From assembly GCA_030035585.1 (NCBI GenBank), contig CM057468.1, forward strand, positions 56,602,145 to 56,666,144: a DNA stretch of 64,000 bases, read 5' to 3'. Below, piece by piece: positions 12,746-23,859 of this stretch (position 1 is the stretch's first letter; the number at the start of each line of letters is the position of its first letter). Made by a program: the position numbers and the translations under genes. The notes beneath the pieces were generated by a model. That model saw only the letters and a list, made by a program, of their open reading frames with translations, had not been told where the DNA came from and searched no databases. The DNA comes from Dugong dugon. Its lineage: Eukaryota > Chordata > Mammalia > Sirenia > Dugongidae.

Positions 12746-12960
12746 GAACCCCCTAAATGCTAGACACTATGTTAAGCATTTTACAAACATTACCTAACTT
12801 ACTCCTCATGACAGCCTAATAAATGTATTATTAGTCACTTTTACAAGTAAGGAAAATGAGCTTTAGAGAGGTTAAGTGACTTGACCAAAGTTACACAGTT
12901 GATGAGGCACAGAGCTGGGTTTTCAACCAAAGTCAATGCTGGACATATATATCAACTTAA
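12746..12960 (-). repeat. MIR SINE, antisense
   Basis: Contains ACACTATGTTAAGCATTTTA, TACTCCTCATGACAGCC, AAGGAAAATGAGC, AGAGAGGTTAAGTGACTTG and TTACACAGTTGATGAGGC in the order of the reverse MIR. Confidence 0.88.
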
Positions 12961-13009
12961 AAAAGATTTTCTATGTCATTTGTTCCATAGATCTCTTCCT
13001 AACGACATA

Positions 13010-13132
13010 CCATGAGAGTGTAAGCACTGTAAGGGCAGAACTATAGGTGTCTGTCTTTACCACTACATCATCAGAGTCTGACAGCTAATAGATGATTAAT
13101 AAATTTTTGTCTAGTGAATGAACTAATTAATG
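13010..13132 (+). repeat. L2 LINE 3' end
   Basis: Pattern of an L2 terminus: AGTGTAAGCACTGTAAGGGC, a GTCTGTCTTTACCAC-like segment, then ATTAATAAATTTTTGTC and GTGAATGAA repeats. Confidence 0.7.
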
Positions 13133-13545
13133 AGAACAAACTGATACTATAGTGATACATTTCTTGGCAAAGTTTTACTGTGGTTAAAAATAATGCAAAA
13201 TGTGATATAAACATCCTTCCTCTATCCAGGTCCTAAAATATAGACATAATCCAGGTCCTGCAATATAGAAAAGAGCCACTTGGCTTTTCTGCAGTTAGAA
13301 CCATGCCTAGACTTCCAGCTCTCGCTTGTCAGCACTGTTGTCCCAGGCCTGGAATCCAGCAGCATTTTTGGTGGCCCCAGCATGCTAGACCTCTGTTTGT
13401 CAAGTATCACCCCTGCCCCCACAGAAACTGCCCTGTCCTGTAACTATCTGTCCAATTATTAGACTACCTGTCTAAAACACAGTCAACCAGATCCACAATG
13501 ACAAGCTAATGGAAGCCTACAAGCTGATTTCTCAAGAAAAATGAA
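13133..13545. other. Intronic stretch, GC-richer, unassigned
   Basis: About 13260-13470 is locally GC-rich and partly open on both strands, with a short direct repeat of CAGGTCCT(G/A)AAATATAG type near 13228 and 13252. No family or exon was recognised. Confidence 0.35.
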
Positions 13546-14715
13546 TTAAAAGTATATCGATACCCAAACTGACAAAGCCACCACAAGAAAAGAAAACTAT
13601 AGACCAATATCTCTTATGAATATAGATGGAAAAATCCTCAACAAAATGCTAAGAAACAGAATCCAACAGCATATTAAATGAACCATACACTATGACCAAG
13701 TGGGATTTATTCCAGGAATGCAGGGATGGTTCGATATTAGAAAACCAATCACCGTATTACACTACATCGACAGAACAAAGGAAAAGAACCACATGATCAT
13801 CTCTATGTATACAGAAAAAGCATTCGATAAAATCCAATACCCCTTCTTGATGAAAACCCTAAAGAATACTGGAATAGAAAGGAAATTCCTAAATGTGATT
13901 CAGGTCATATATGAAAAGGCAACAGCCAACATTATACTTAAGAAAACTTAGAGCTTTCTTCTTGAAATTGGGAACAAGACAAGGGTGTCTACTCTCACTA
14001 GTTCTGTGCAATATTGTATTAGAAATCCTAGCCAGAGCAGTAAGACAACAAAAAGAAATAAAAGGTATCCAGATTGGAAAAGAAGAAGTAAAATTATCTC
14101 TATTTGTGGATGATATGATCCTATATATAGCAAATCCCAAAGAGCCCACAAGAAAACTTCTAGAGCTAACAGAGGAATTTAGCAAAATTGTAGGGTACAA
14201 GGTCAGCAAACAAAAATCAGTTGCGTTTCTATACACCAGCAATGAGGAATGTGAAAAGGAAATTAGGGAAACAATTCATTTACAAAAGCATTTAAGGGAA
14301 TAAAAAATACCTATAAATAAATCTAACCAGGGACATGAAGGATTTATGCAATGAAAAATATAAAATACTGCTGAAATAAATTAAAGAAGACTTAAATAAA
14401 TGAAAAGATGTTCCATATTCATGGTCTGGAAGACTTAATCTTGTTAAGATGTCAATACTACCCAGAATGATCTACAGATTCAACGCAATCCTGGTCAAAA
14501 TTCCCTCAGCCTTCTATACAGAAATAGGAAAACCAATCCTCAACTTTATAAGTAATGACAAGAGGCCTTGAATAGCTAAAACAATATTGAGAGAGAAGAA
14601 CAAATTAGAGGGACTCGAACGTCCTGATTTTAAAACATACTATACAGCTACAGTAATCAAAACAGTCTGGTATTGGTATAACAATAGACACATAAACCGA
14701 TGGAATAGAATGACC
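13546..14715 (+). pseudogene. L1 ORF2 reverse-transcriptase fragment
   Basis: Encodes the middle of L1 ORF2p (fingers/palm of the reverse transcriptase) in two overlapping frames, one ending at 13951 and one spanning 13911-14303. The endonuclease domain upstream and the Cys-rich end are absent. Catalytic motif A reads [11 protein letters not shown] and the DD motif reads FVDDM, so the enzyme would not be expected to work even without the frameshift. Confidence 0.85.
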
Positions 14716-15785
14716 TCACTTACATAAGAAGACAAGAAAAGGCAAATGTATAGAGAACAAAGTTTATTAGTGGTTACCACGAGCAGGAGTGAGGGGGAAA
14801 AGGGCGGTTAATGGTGAAGGAAAAATTGCATTAATTAAGGGTAGGGTTGCACAGTCGATTATTTAATTGTTGTCAGTAAGTTTTACACCTGTGAAAACTG
14901 AATTGGAAAAAGTTATGTGATAGCTGTATTTACAACAATGACAAAAAAAAAAAAAAAAAAAGTAGCTACTGAGGCTGCTTATATACAACCGAACACCTCA
15001 TGGGATCTGGCTTAGGGTCATGGTTTCATTGGACATCCCAGTAAAGTGGTCTAATAACACGTTTAGTGCTTCTGTTTCACCTCTTAGTTTGATGCAAAGT
15101 GCCTGGGGTCTTAAAAGCTTTACAAGCGGCTATCCAAGGCAAACAATTGGTCTCTATTTACCTGGAGCAACAAAGGAAGAAGGAGACTCATGAATAGGAA
15201 GAGGATATGAAATGTGTGGCTAATTGCCTCCAGGAACAACTGCCTCCTTTGCCATGAGACCAGAAGAACTGGATGGCATCCAGCTACCATTACTGAACAT
15301 TTTGATCAAAGACTCCATAGAAGAATCCTGATCAAAAAGGAGAAAAAGCAGAACAGAATTTCAAATTCTCATGGACTCTAGACTATCTGGAGTCACAGAG
15401 GCTGGATGAACCCCTGAAACTATTACGCTGAAATAATCTTTAAAACTTAAACTAAAAATATCCCCTGAAGTCATCTTAAAACCAAACAACAGTTTAGCTT
15501 AATTAGAAAAAAGGGTCTGTCTTGAGTATTATGCTCTTCTAAGAATTATCTATATGGGCTCAAATTGACAACAGCAACTAGAACGACTAGATAGAACCTT
15601 AGGGGGCAGTGAGTTTATGTTAATGAGGGAGGAAGAACTCAGAAAAGGAGGGTGAGAATGGTTGCATAATTTGAAGAATGTAATTAATGTCACTAAATTG
15701 TACATGTAGAAATAGTTGAATTTGTGTGTGTTTTGCTGTGTTTATTCTAAACAACAACAACAAAGTAAAATTTTAAAAAGAAAAA
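13546..15785 (+). mobile_element. L1 LINE, ORF2 pseudogene plus long 3' UTR
   Basis: The left part translates as L1 ORF2 reverse transcriptase. Recognisable pieces are [18 protein letters not shown]-like words near 13600, [14 protein letters not shown] near 13700, then TEKAFDKIQ and [14 protein letters not shown]. The frame shifts between about 13911 and 13951, and there is an in-frame stop before 13700. The usual catalytic motifs are changed: the first Asp of the DAEKAFDKI type is Thr, and FADD is FVDD. From about 14716 the ORF2 end is lost and 3' UTR sequence follows, with an A-run at 14943-14961. A second 3' UTR block, homologous to that at 34.2-35 kb, runs to about 15785. The copy is dead and antisense to HDAC9. 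Confidence 0.85.
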
Positions 15786-17494
15786 ATATATAGCTGTTTC
15801 AAATTTGGATAAAGTATTACCACCTAATGATGCTGTATGTGATCCCCAGAGAGGAGGATACAGTGTGTTTCATTTATCACCTCCACTTTATAGGTAAAGG
15901 AACTAAGGCTCAGAAATGGTAAATGATTTGCCCATTCATGAGGGTCTGATTACCCCAACTTTAAAGGTGAAGAAACTGAGGCTCAGATAGATAAGTGAAA
16001 TAATAATTAACAGAGACTTTGCATTACTGGTTTCTCTGACTCTGGGGCTGGGCAGAAGAATGCATCTCCTGAAACCATAAAACCACTTAAAGGCAGTTCC
16101 ACAGTAACTGGGATAGCAGTACTTTAAAACCTCTTGAGAGTCATCTATAACTCAGAGTGACTGGTTACTTTTTTCCTCCTGTAGTATAATGGTGAGAGTC
16201 GTAATTCTGAGACAAGGACCAACGGTGTTCTTTATTATAGTCTTCTTCAGTCTTCTCTAAGGCCTGTAACAATGGGTGTTTTCCATTCTGCCACGTAGTA
16301 CAACATGCCAACTCTTTGAATGTACATATTCATTTCACGTTAGATGTTCTGCCGAAACCCTGAGGCCTTTGAAATGGGGCTAGGATGGATTTATGATGAC
16401 AATGGGTGGGTGAACTCACATACTTTCTCTCCTTTGTTCAGCACTGGGAGGAAGACATGAATGACAGTCCATTCCCTTGGGATCACTTGCAGGTTATAAT
16501 GCCCACACCTTAGCTTCTTTAGTCATGGTGAGATGAAAAAGAAACAGAACAACTACAGCGAGGACCTTCAGATTCCAAGTAAAACCATGGATATGATGGA
16601 TGAATACTGTGACCAATATTCCATATGGAAAGAAGGCGTGAACTATTAATGCAGCAGCTGGAAAGAGACAAGGGGCATGTCATGTGCATTAATGCTCTAC
16701 CACAAACCCCATCCCAGTATGATTGACTGCTTTCTGGCAGCTCTATTGACCTTGCATGTGCAATTTCTAGTCACTCTTCATCTTCCGAAAAATAACCCTT
16801 TGCTATTTACTTGCCAGTAACAAGAATAAGTAGAGGAACATGTTTGTTCTGGCAAAAGTACTACATCCTGAGACTCTAAGGATTCTTACTTAAGATACTG
16901 GTGGACTCATGGATTTGCCAAGTAATATATGGATTCCTGTGGCTACGCGGTTGGTCAAGGAATTTGAGAATCCTTACTGTTGTGATTTGCAGTTGCAATG
17001 ACCTACTGGTCAGTCTTACTAAGTCTGAGTTAGAAGCAGAGCCAAGCAATATCATTTCAGTATTTTCCTACTGCTTCTTCATTTAATCTGATGTACAGAC
17101 TGTGTAAAGGAGAGTTCTTAGTATGCTAATACTTTCATAAACCAGGCAGTGCATGTTAGATCCCCATTCCTACCAAGATCAGCTTAATAAGAATAACTCT
17201 GACTCAGAAGTTGTGTGAGATGGGATTCTCATTCATTCCATAGTGGTTTGGTCCAAGAGTGGAGATTTTTCAGTGTTCTAATTAGAGTTGAAATGCTGTG
17301 TACATTTACATAATTTGATTTACCTGAAATTAATGATGCCTGAGTATATGGATTTAATACTTTGTAGGAATTTCCATAAAAAAGAGAATTCTCATGACAG
17401 AAGAAGTAATTGTGCTTTCTTATGGCTAGGCCTATTCTCATTTGGGAAAGGTGCATTGTCAATTATATTAGGTTGAAATTAGGGCGACTTGTTT
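15786..17494. other. Intronic stretch, mostly unassigned
   Basis: About 15855-15985 has MIR-like antisense words (CTCCACTTTATAGGTAAAGG, AACTAAGGCTCAGAAATGG, then a second GAAACTGAGGCTCAGATAG), suggesting one or two decayed MIRs. The rest, to 17.5 kb, holds no named repeat and no splice-bounded exon. Confidence 0.45.
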
Positions 17495-17690
17495 ATGTGT
17501 AGTATTGTGGTTAAGAGCTTGGGAATCAGGCTGACCTCTACTCCGCCACCTACTAACTGTGTGACTTGAACAAGTCTCTGAGCCTCAGTTTCCTCTTCTG
17601 TAGAACAGGAAGCCTCAGTTATGTCATTAGTAATAAGACCCTTAAGATTCCTGCAAGGATTAAAAGAGATGAGGTAGGCTATCAGGGGAA
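17495..17690 (+). repeat. MIR SINE, sense
   Basis: Reads TATTGTGGTTAAGAGCTTGG, ACTCCGCCACCTACTAAC, TGTGTGACTTGAACAAGTC, GAGCCTCAGTTTCCTC and AAGGATTAAAAGAGATGAG in sense MIR order. Confidence 0.92.
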
Positions 17691-17750
17691 GCTGTGTGTA
17701 GAGAATGGCTACTCTCTGCTGTGAGGCTGTGAATCAGATCATTCTGTGAG

Positions 17751-17960
17751 AACCAGTAGGGTATGTTTTAAAGCAAGTGCTTGACTATTAGCCAGAAGGT
17801 TAGCAGTTCAAACCCACCCAGAGGCACCTCAGAAGATAGGCCTGGCAATCTAGTTCCAAAAGGTCACAGACTTGAAAACCCAGTGCAGCAGTTCTACTCT
17901 GCACAGATGGGGTCGCCCTGAGATGGAATGGACTCAACAGCAACTAACAACAACAACAAC
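17751..17960 (+). repeat. AFROSINE, sense, long type with AAC tail
   Basis: Includes a head with TTAGCAGTTCAAACCCACC (B-box region), the middle GGTCACAGACTTGAAAACCC, GGGGTCGCCCTGAGATGG, and the tail CTCAACAGCAACTAACAAC plus AAC repeats, as at an RTE 3' end. Confidence 0.9.
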
Positions 17961-18885
17961 ATGGCTCTGCCTACTCTGGAGCATCTCACCTGTCCCTTTC
18001 CCTAACTGATAATCCCATTAGTAAAGTCAATCATCTGGTCACCATTAGGGTCAATGTGAAAGGACCACTATTCTAGTTAGATGGTTACAGCAAGTCCTAA
18101 GTAATTTAGCTGATTTTTTTTTTTTTTTTTTTACTGATTAGTCCTCTTTAGTATTGGGACACTGAGAATCAGAATCTGATAGATGATAGTGAAAAGCAGC
18201 CCTGCATTTCAGACCTCAAAGTCTGTGTTCCTTGTACTATACACATGCAATCCACAGCTGGCTATGTAGAAACTGAGAAGTTACCATCTTTGGGTCTGTG
18301 TATAACCTAATGGAATCAGTTATTCTGTATCTCACAGCTCAGATACAAATCAGCAGGGACCAGCCAGAGTCAACTGAGGCCACAATGCAACTGTGTCATT
18401 CAAGAAGCTGCTAAAAGGCACATGAAAAGGTGCTTGGAAATTTCATGCAAATGTCAGGACATTTTCATTATACTTGAAAATGGGCAGGTACTAGAGCACT
18501 GTATCTAATTTGCAGCTGCACAACTTAAATAGGAAATTATGTCCAAATAACACCCTGAGGGACTGGCAAGCCCAAAGCACATGATGGTTGCTAAGATCTG
18601 GAGTCACCCAGATGTTTCAATGCCCAGGACCTGCTATGAAGTCCCACATCTCTGACTGTCCAGATAAATCAATCCCCCACCCAAAGCTCCTCCAGACCTT
18701 CATGGGCATGTCTCTGTCCAGGAGTCAAAAGTGAGGCAATGACCTCTGTGTATTCTGGCTAGAACAACCCTGTCTCAAGCTGTCCATATCTTCCTGGGTG
18801 GGAACAAAGCTGGGGTCCCAGAACTCTGAGCAGTCTTGGCAAGTCCCCAAACTCCAAACTCTCATTGCTTCCCCACCACTCTGTC
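17961..18885. other. Intronic stretch, repeat-poor
   Basis: T-run at 18114-18133. About 18390-18620 is unique-looking and holds an octamer-type ATGCAAAT word near 18448 and a CAGCTGCAC E-box near 18515. No exon was recognised. Confidence 0.35.
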
Positions 18886-19255
18886 TTAGATCCTCAGTGT
18901 GGAACTTATTATTCCCTATATCCGTGTTTAAGTTAGTCACCACAAGAAGCCAAGACTCCCAGTTCATCCCTCACTCATCAATTCTTATCTCCAAAAGCCA
19001 GCACTTTCTCAGTGACCACTTGTGTCCCCCAACTCACGCTCCATATCCCCTTCCTTGCTTTTCTTTCTCCATAGCATTTATCACACACACACACAAACAC
19101 ACACTTAAACTTATGTGTATTTGCTTATCTGTGTTCCCCACTAGAATATAAATTACACTGGAAGAGAATTTTTTATGTTTTAGTCAGTGCTGTATCTGCT
19201 GTCCCTAGCATATAACAAGCACTCAGTAACTATTTGTTTACAGATAGTCATAAAG
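18886..19255 (+). repeat. L2 LINE 3' end
   Basis: Has the L2 end order: TTCTCCATAGCATTTATCAC (near 19066), CCCCACTAGAATATAAATTA, TCAGTGCTGTATCTGCTGTC, AACAAGCACTCAGTAACTAT and TTTGTTTAC. A short CA-rich run lies at 19082-19107. Confidence 0.75.
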
Positions 19256-19420
19256 CAGCATAAATAAATGGATAGATAACTGAATGAATTCTGCCCCAAG
19301 ATGCGGTAGCCATCAGAAGCTGTACATATAGTTAGTTCAAAAGCACAGAGAATAGTCTGCAACAATTTGTACTCGTTTTTTCTTTTTTCTACTCATTTAG
19401 TACCTGTTACTAACGGAATG

Positions 19421-19628
19421 AAGGAGCCCTGATGGTGTAATGGTTAAGTGCTTGGCTGCTAACCAAAAGGTCAGGGTTCAAACCCAACAGCATCTCCACG
19501 GGTGAAAAGACCTGGCAACCTGCTCCCATAAAAATTTCATCCTAGGAAACTCTATGGGGCAGTTTGACTCCATCATATAGTGTTGCTATGAGTCAAATTC
19601 ACTCGAAGGCACACAACAGCAACAACAG
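19421..19628 (+). repeat. AFROSINE, sense
   Basis: Begins AAGGAGCCCTGATGGTGTAA, has GCTTGGCTGCTAACCAAAAG in the tRNA-like head, then CTCTATGGGGCAGTTTGAC, and ends in the GGCACACAACAGCAACAAC tail. Confidence 0.93.
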
Positions 19629-21890
19629 CTAATGGAATCTTAAACCAATGCTGGATACTGCGCTTCCTATCTCTCAGAATGAGGGTTTGATGCCTTCATC
19701 AAAGAACATGGAGACAAGAAGGTTACCTTGTGGAAACATTTCAGAAGGAAAATGATTTTGGATTTTGTTCAACCAGGAGTCCAGATATTCTGATTACCTT
19801 TTGTCCATATTCCTATTATCTCACGGGTCTTTCCCACCAGGGTTGGTGAATAGAAATAGAGGAAGATTAACATAGAATCTAAGTAATAAGTATAATAAGT
19901 GATGGGTGGGAATTAAAAAGGAAAGAACATAAAAACAAAAAAAGAGAAAACATGAGGCTAGATGTGCTGTATGTAGCACTTAGGAGGTTCTCAAGACATT
20001 TTTCTTTAATAAATGAATGAATGAATATTGAAGTTTTTAAATGAGAGCATAGATTAATAATAATAATAATAATAAACTAAAACATTTCTTTAGATGCAAA
20101 GAATTTTACTAATTGTAGGCCTTGGTTTGTTGTTTCTTTGGCCCCATTTCACAATGGCATAAAATCATTCCGAGAAGTCTTTACAGATAGTTATAAAGCA
20201 GATCTACATGTATCCACAGTAAATATTAATTAGTCCATATAAATCACATTATTGAGAATAACTAGTATTCTAAGTAACAGAATAAGAGACTAATTTAACC
20301 AAATTATTTTAGATGCATGTAATCACAAATGTATCAGTCATTTTAATCTTCATAAAATGATTCTATACATGATTTGTTGCTATGATAAATGAATCATTGT
20401 TTGGATTTTTTATTTATTTTACTTATGATTTTATACTTTAAAATAAGATATTTTACTATAGTAATAATACTGCTGGTCCAGTATTCAGGAGTTTGGGGTT
20501 CTAATCTGGATTTGGAGTGTTTAAATCCTAGGGACTCTTCTGTGGACTGCCTGGGTACAGCCCAAGAATTCAGTAAACTAATTTAGCTGGGTGTGAAAAG
20601 AAAAACAATACGTTGTTTGAGAATGCAGAAGTTATACTTTACTTTCTGCTAAAATATTTCACAAAGACATATTTAATAATGACACATCAATATTAGATAC
20701 GAGATTGTCACAAGGATGAATATCTGGAGCTTCTGGAACTTTCCAGAGTAAAAGATGACAAATGAGTAAAACAAAAGTGCAGTTTTTTCACATCAAAAAT
20801 GAAGAGCTTAACTGGATCTAGATTTAGCTGCATTTTGGACTATACAATATGGAAGCTGTTGTGAAATTCTTTTTTTCTAAGTACTCCCATTTACTTTTAA
20901 GGCCTTATGTTTTCTTGATAGTCAGTAGTGGAAATCAGTAGATGATCACACATTCAAATGTATTCAAGTATTATATACACTTCTCAGTGTTTTTATTTCA
21001 TATAGTTGTAAATTCCCTGAGTTAGACAGAAACTTAAAGTTCATAAATCTGTCTACCTTTAGCAACTGCAGAGGCCAAGGCTCAATTTCTTCTTGTCGGA
21101 ATGTTTATAACCAAGGCATGTAGGAAAGTAGAGAAGATTATTATAGAACAGAGGAGAATGACAGAACAAGAAATTATAGAGAAATGTATGTGTTTTCTTC
21201 CCTGCTGTTGATATTACTTTGGTTGACATAGTTAATATGTATATGAAGGTGTTGTGGCCTCAAGTATGTAACAAAGACACATGCAAAGCTATCTCATTCT
21301 GACAACAGAAGACAACAGCACATTTTGTTGTCTCATTTTGATAACTTTGTTATATTTGTGTTTACATTAAATTAAAAAAATGAAGTATTCTTATTTCAAA
21401 ATGCATCCTGCTTTGCCCGGCCATAATGTCAAAGCAATCAAAAGAAGTTAATTGCAGTTGGGATGCTACAGCTAAGTGAATTAAGGAGGAAGTTAAGGTT
21501 TTCATTTCTAATCTTCCTCTTTCCTGCAACTGACATCAGATACTTAATGATTCTATACAATTTCACATTTGGTAGGAAACACAGAGTAATTTATATATGT
21601 TTATCTCTGTAGGGAGTGTTGTCTACATCCCAACAAATATTACTGAACATACACAATTAGCATACTCTATGAAATACTAAAAACTTCCTTTGTTTTTTAG
21701 AAGGAATTCCCTGGCTTGCATAAATATATGTTCCAAGTCTGGAGCAACATGATCTTTACATGAAATCCACAGCATGAAACAAAATTCTCAATTTCATTAA
21801 AGCGGCTTATCGGTTTTACTTTTCCCAGGTGCCTCGAGGTGTTCCTGCTAGTAACATTTGCATCAAGTTTAAAACTAATGAAAATACAAA
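19629..21890. other. Intronic stretch with minor repeats
   Basis: About 19960-20030 resembles an L2 end (AGCACTTAGGAGGTTCTCAA, then AATGAATGAATGAAT). A short (AAT)n lies at about 20057-20078. The rest is AT-rich and unassigned, and no exon was seen. Confidence 0.4.
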
Positions 21891-22083
21891 TACAGTAAAA
21901 CCTGCAAAAGCCAGAACATGTGTAAGGCAGGAACCTGTCAGAGAAGGAAAAGTCAAATATTTTCCACTAATAGATAGTGACAGAAAAGTAGATAACACTG
22001 CTCCCCATCAAAGGTGGAATACTTGAGAGACCCGGAAAAACAAGGGGGTCCCATCAAGCTCTGCTCTCACAGGTTTCACTGTA
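21891..22083 (-). mobile_element. Small non-autonomous DNA transposon, copy 2
   Basis: 193 bp, TACAGTAAAACCTG at the left and CAGGTTTCACTGTA at the right, a 14-bp terminal inverted repeat with one mismatch. The interior matches copy 1 (9102-9293) in reverse orientation, including AGTGGAAAATATTTGA. Short open frames on both strands here have no coding support. Confidence 0.85.
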
Positions 22084-22970
22084 CAATTAGGAAGGGGAGC
22101 TGCGGAAAAGAGAGACTTCAAATCAGGGTGCATACTTTTATTGTGCCAGAGGGAAGAGGATCGGAGGCATCTTTGATAGCAACCATAGAGGAAATGAAGC
22201 ACTGATTGCAAGCCAGGTTTAAACTGAACATTAATGTGAGGGAAATCAACATTATCTTGATTACTGTACGTGAGAAACAGATGCCATTCTTCCTCTTTCT
22301 ACTGAGGAAACAAAAAGCATCGTGCCTGCTCAGGATAAATGAGCCTCAGGAATGTCATGATGCAAATAGGTACTTATGATAAAAGGAAGGGATTCGTGAG
22401 TCAGTATCACCACCTCAGGGACATCCAAAATTTTGGGAAAAACATTAGGTTTGTTTTATTTTTTTAATTCCCTACTAATTGGCAACAGCTTGGTGCAATT
22501 GTCAAAAATATGATTTGTCATTATAACCTAAATATTTGGCCAACTCCGGCTACCCCACACTCATACACACACACACACACACACACACATAAACTCACGT
22601 GAATATTTACACTCATCCCTAATTATTCTTGAAGATTTAGCTTATGACTGCTTCAAGAACCCTCCCATAACCCTGCTTCTTTCTTTTCTGTTTTGGAGGC
22701 CCACCTTCTATGCTCCTATAGCACAACACTTACCCAAAACAGTCCAATGGATAGGCCACGAGCAACTAAGACAAGGGTCCTACCTCACTAGTCTTTGCAT
22801 TCCTGCACCTTGTCAAATCACAGGCAACGAGACAGCTTATGTTTCTTGCCTCTCACTTCTCATCCCATGGCATACGTTATACCTTCTAAAAAGTATTGCT
22901 TTAGAATATTTAGAAGGTTACCCTAAATAGCAGCAGTAAAGTGTATTAACCAAATCTTCCTAATACATTT
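22084..22970. other. Intronic stretch with a (CA)n and a probable L2 fragment
   Basis: (CA)n at about 22562-22589. About 22612-22745 resembles the L2 3' coding end (TTATTCTTGAAGATTTAGC and CTATGCTCCTATAGCACAAC). The remainder is unassigned. Confidence 0.5.
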
Positions 22971-23169
22971 GATTCCTCAGTGGTGCAAATGGTTAACCAC
23001 CTCAGCAGCTATCTGAAAGGTTGAGGATTCAAGTCCACCCAAAGGCTCTTTGGAAGAAAGTCCTGGTGATCTACTTCTGAAAAATCAGCCATTGAAAACT
23101 CTATGAAGCACAGTTCTACTCTGACACACATGGGGTTGCCATGAGCTGGAATCAACTTGATGGCAACTG
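22971..23169 (+). repeat. AFROSINE, sense
   Basis: Diverged copy: CCTCAGTGGTGCAAATGG head, TCTGAAAGGTTGAGGATTC, GGGGTTGCCATGAGCTGG, and tail CAACTTGATGGCAACTG. Confidence 0.88.
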
Positions 23170-23407
23170 TTTGTTTGTTTTCCTATTACATTTAACTATA
23201 TGCCCATAGATTTGATCATCAAATGAAAGTTATTCTGTATATTATAGTCTAACAGAAAGAAAAAGGGCAATCCTTTGAAAGGCTTATCACTGCAACTTTG
23301 TTTTAATGTTTTGTGGAAGAATAAATATGGGGAACCAATGTGGTGCAATAAATGGGGAAAAAAACATGCAGGTCTAAATGTGGTGTAAAATAACATACAG
23401 AATTTTC

Positions 23408-23488
23408 TTCTCTCTCTCTCTCCCTTTCTCTGTCTCTCTATATGTGTGTGCGCGCACGCGCGTGTGTGTGTGTGTGTGTGTGTGTGTA
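23408..23488. repeat. (CT)n then (TG)n microsatellite with CG-alternating core
   Basis: A pyrimidine tract (TCTC type) is followed by TGTGTGCGCGCACGCGCG (about 23445-23462) and further TG repeats. The alternating CG/CA core is the kind of sequence that can adopt Z-DNA. Confidence 0.9.
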
Positions 23489-23692
23489 GTTGTTGTTGTG
23501 TATCATCGAGTCAATTCTGACTCATAGCAACCCCATGTGACAGAGTAGAACTGGCCAATCGGGTTTTCTAAGCTGCAATCCTTACAGGAGCAGATTGTCA
23601 GGTCTTTCCTCACACCGAGCTGCTGGTGGGTTCTAACCACTGTCCTTTCAGTTAGCAGTTGAGTGCTTAACCACTTCACCACTAGGGATCTC
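23489..23692 (-). repeat. AFROSINE, antisense, inside a microsatellite
   Basis: Long-type copy reading from the tail (CATCGAGTCAATTCTGACTC) to the head (CACTTCACCACTAGGGATC). TG arrays flank it on both sides, so it probably landed in or seeded the microsatellite. Confidence 0.92.
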
Positions 23693-23713
23693 ACTCACTT
23701 TCTCTCACTATAC

Positions 23714-23715
<2 letters not shown>

Positions 23716-23756
<41 letters not shown>
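23716..23756. repeat. (TG)n microsatellite
   Basis: About 20 TG units directly right of the AFROSINE. Confidence 0.97.
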
Positions 23757-23759
<3 letters not shown>

Positions 23760-23859
23760 AATTTCAGAAGGGAGGGCTTACATTTTAATTCTGACAGAAT
23801 GAAAAAAAAACTTAAAGGCTTTTCACCCAAACCTGCCTCCTTTATATATCAGCTCTACT

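Noticed and set aside
16170-16215. tRNA-Asp-like TAGTATAATGGTGAG word
   Set aside because: Only an A-box-like stretch. No B box, acceptor stem or anticodon arm follows.
18798-19151. 117-codon open frame near 18.8-19.15 kb
   Set aside because: Overlaps an L2 LINE 3' end and a CA-rich run; no homology to a host protein recognised.
21829-22211. Pairs of open frames on both strands near 22 kb
   Set aside because: They overlap the inverted-repeat DNA transposon and its flank, with no splice sites or known domain.
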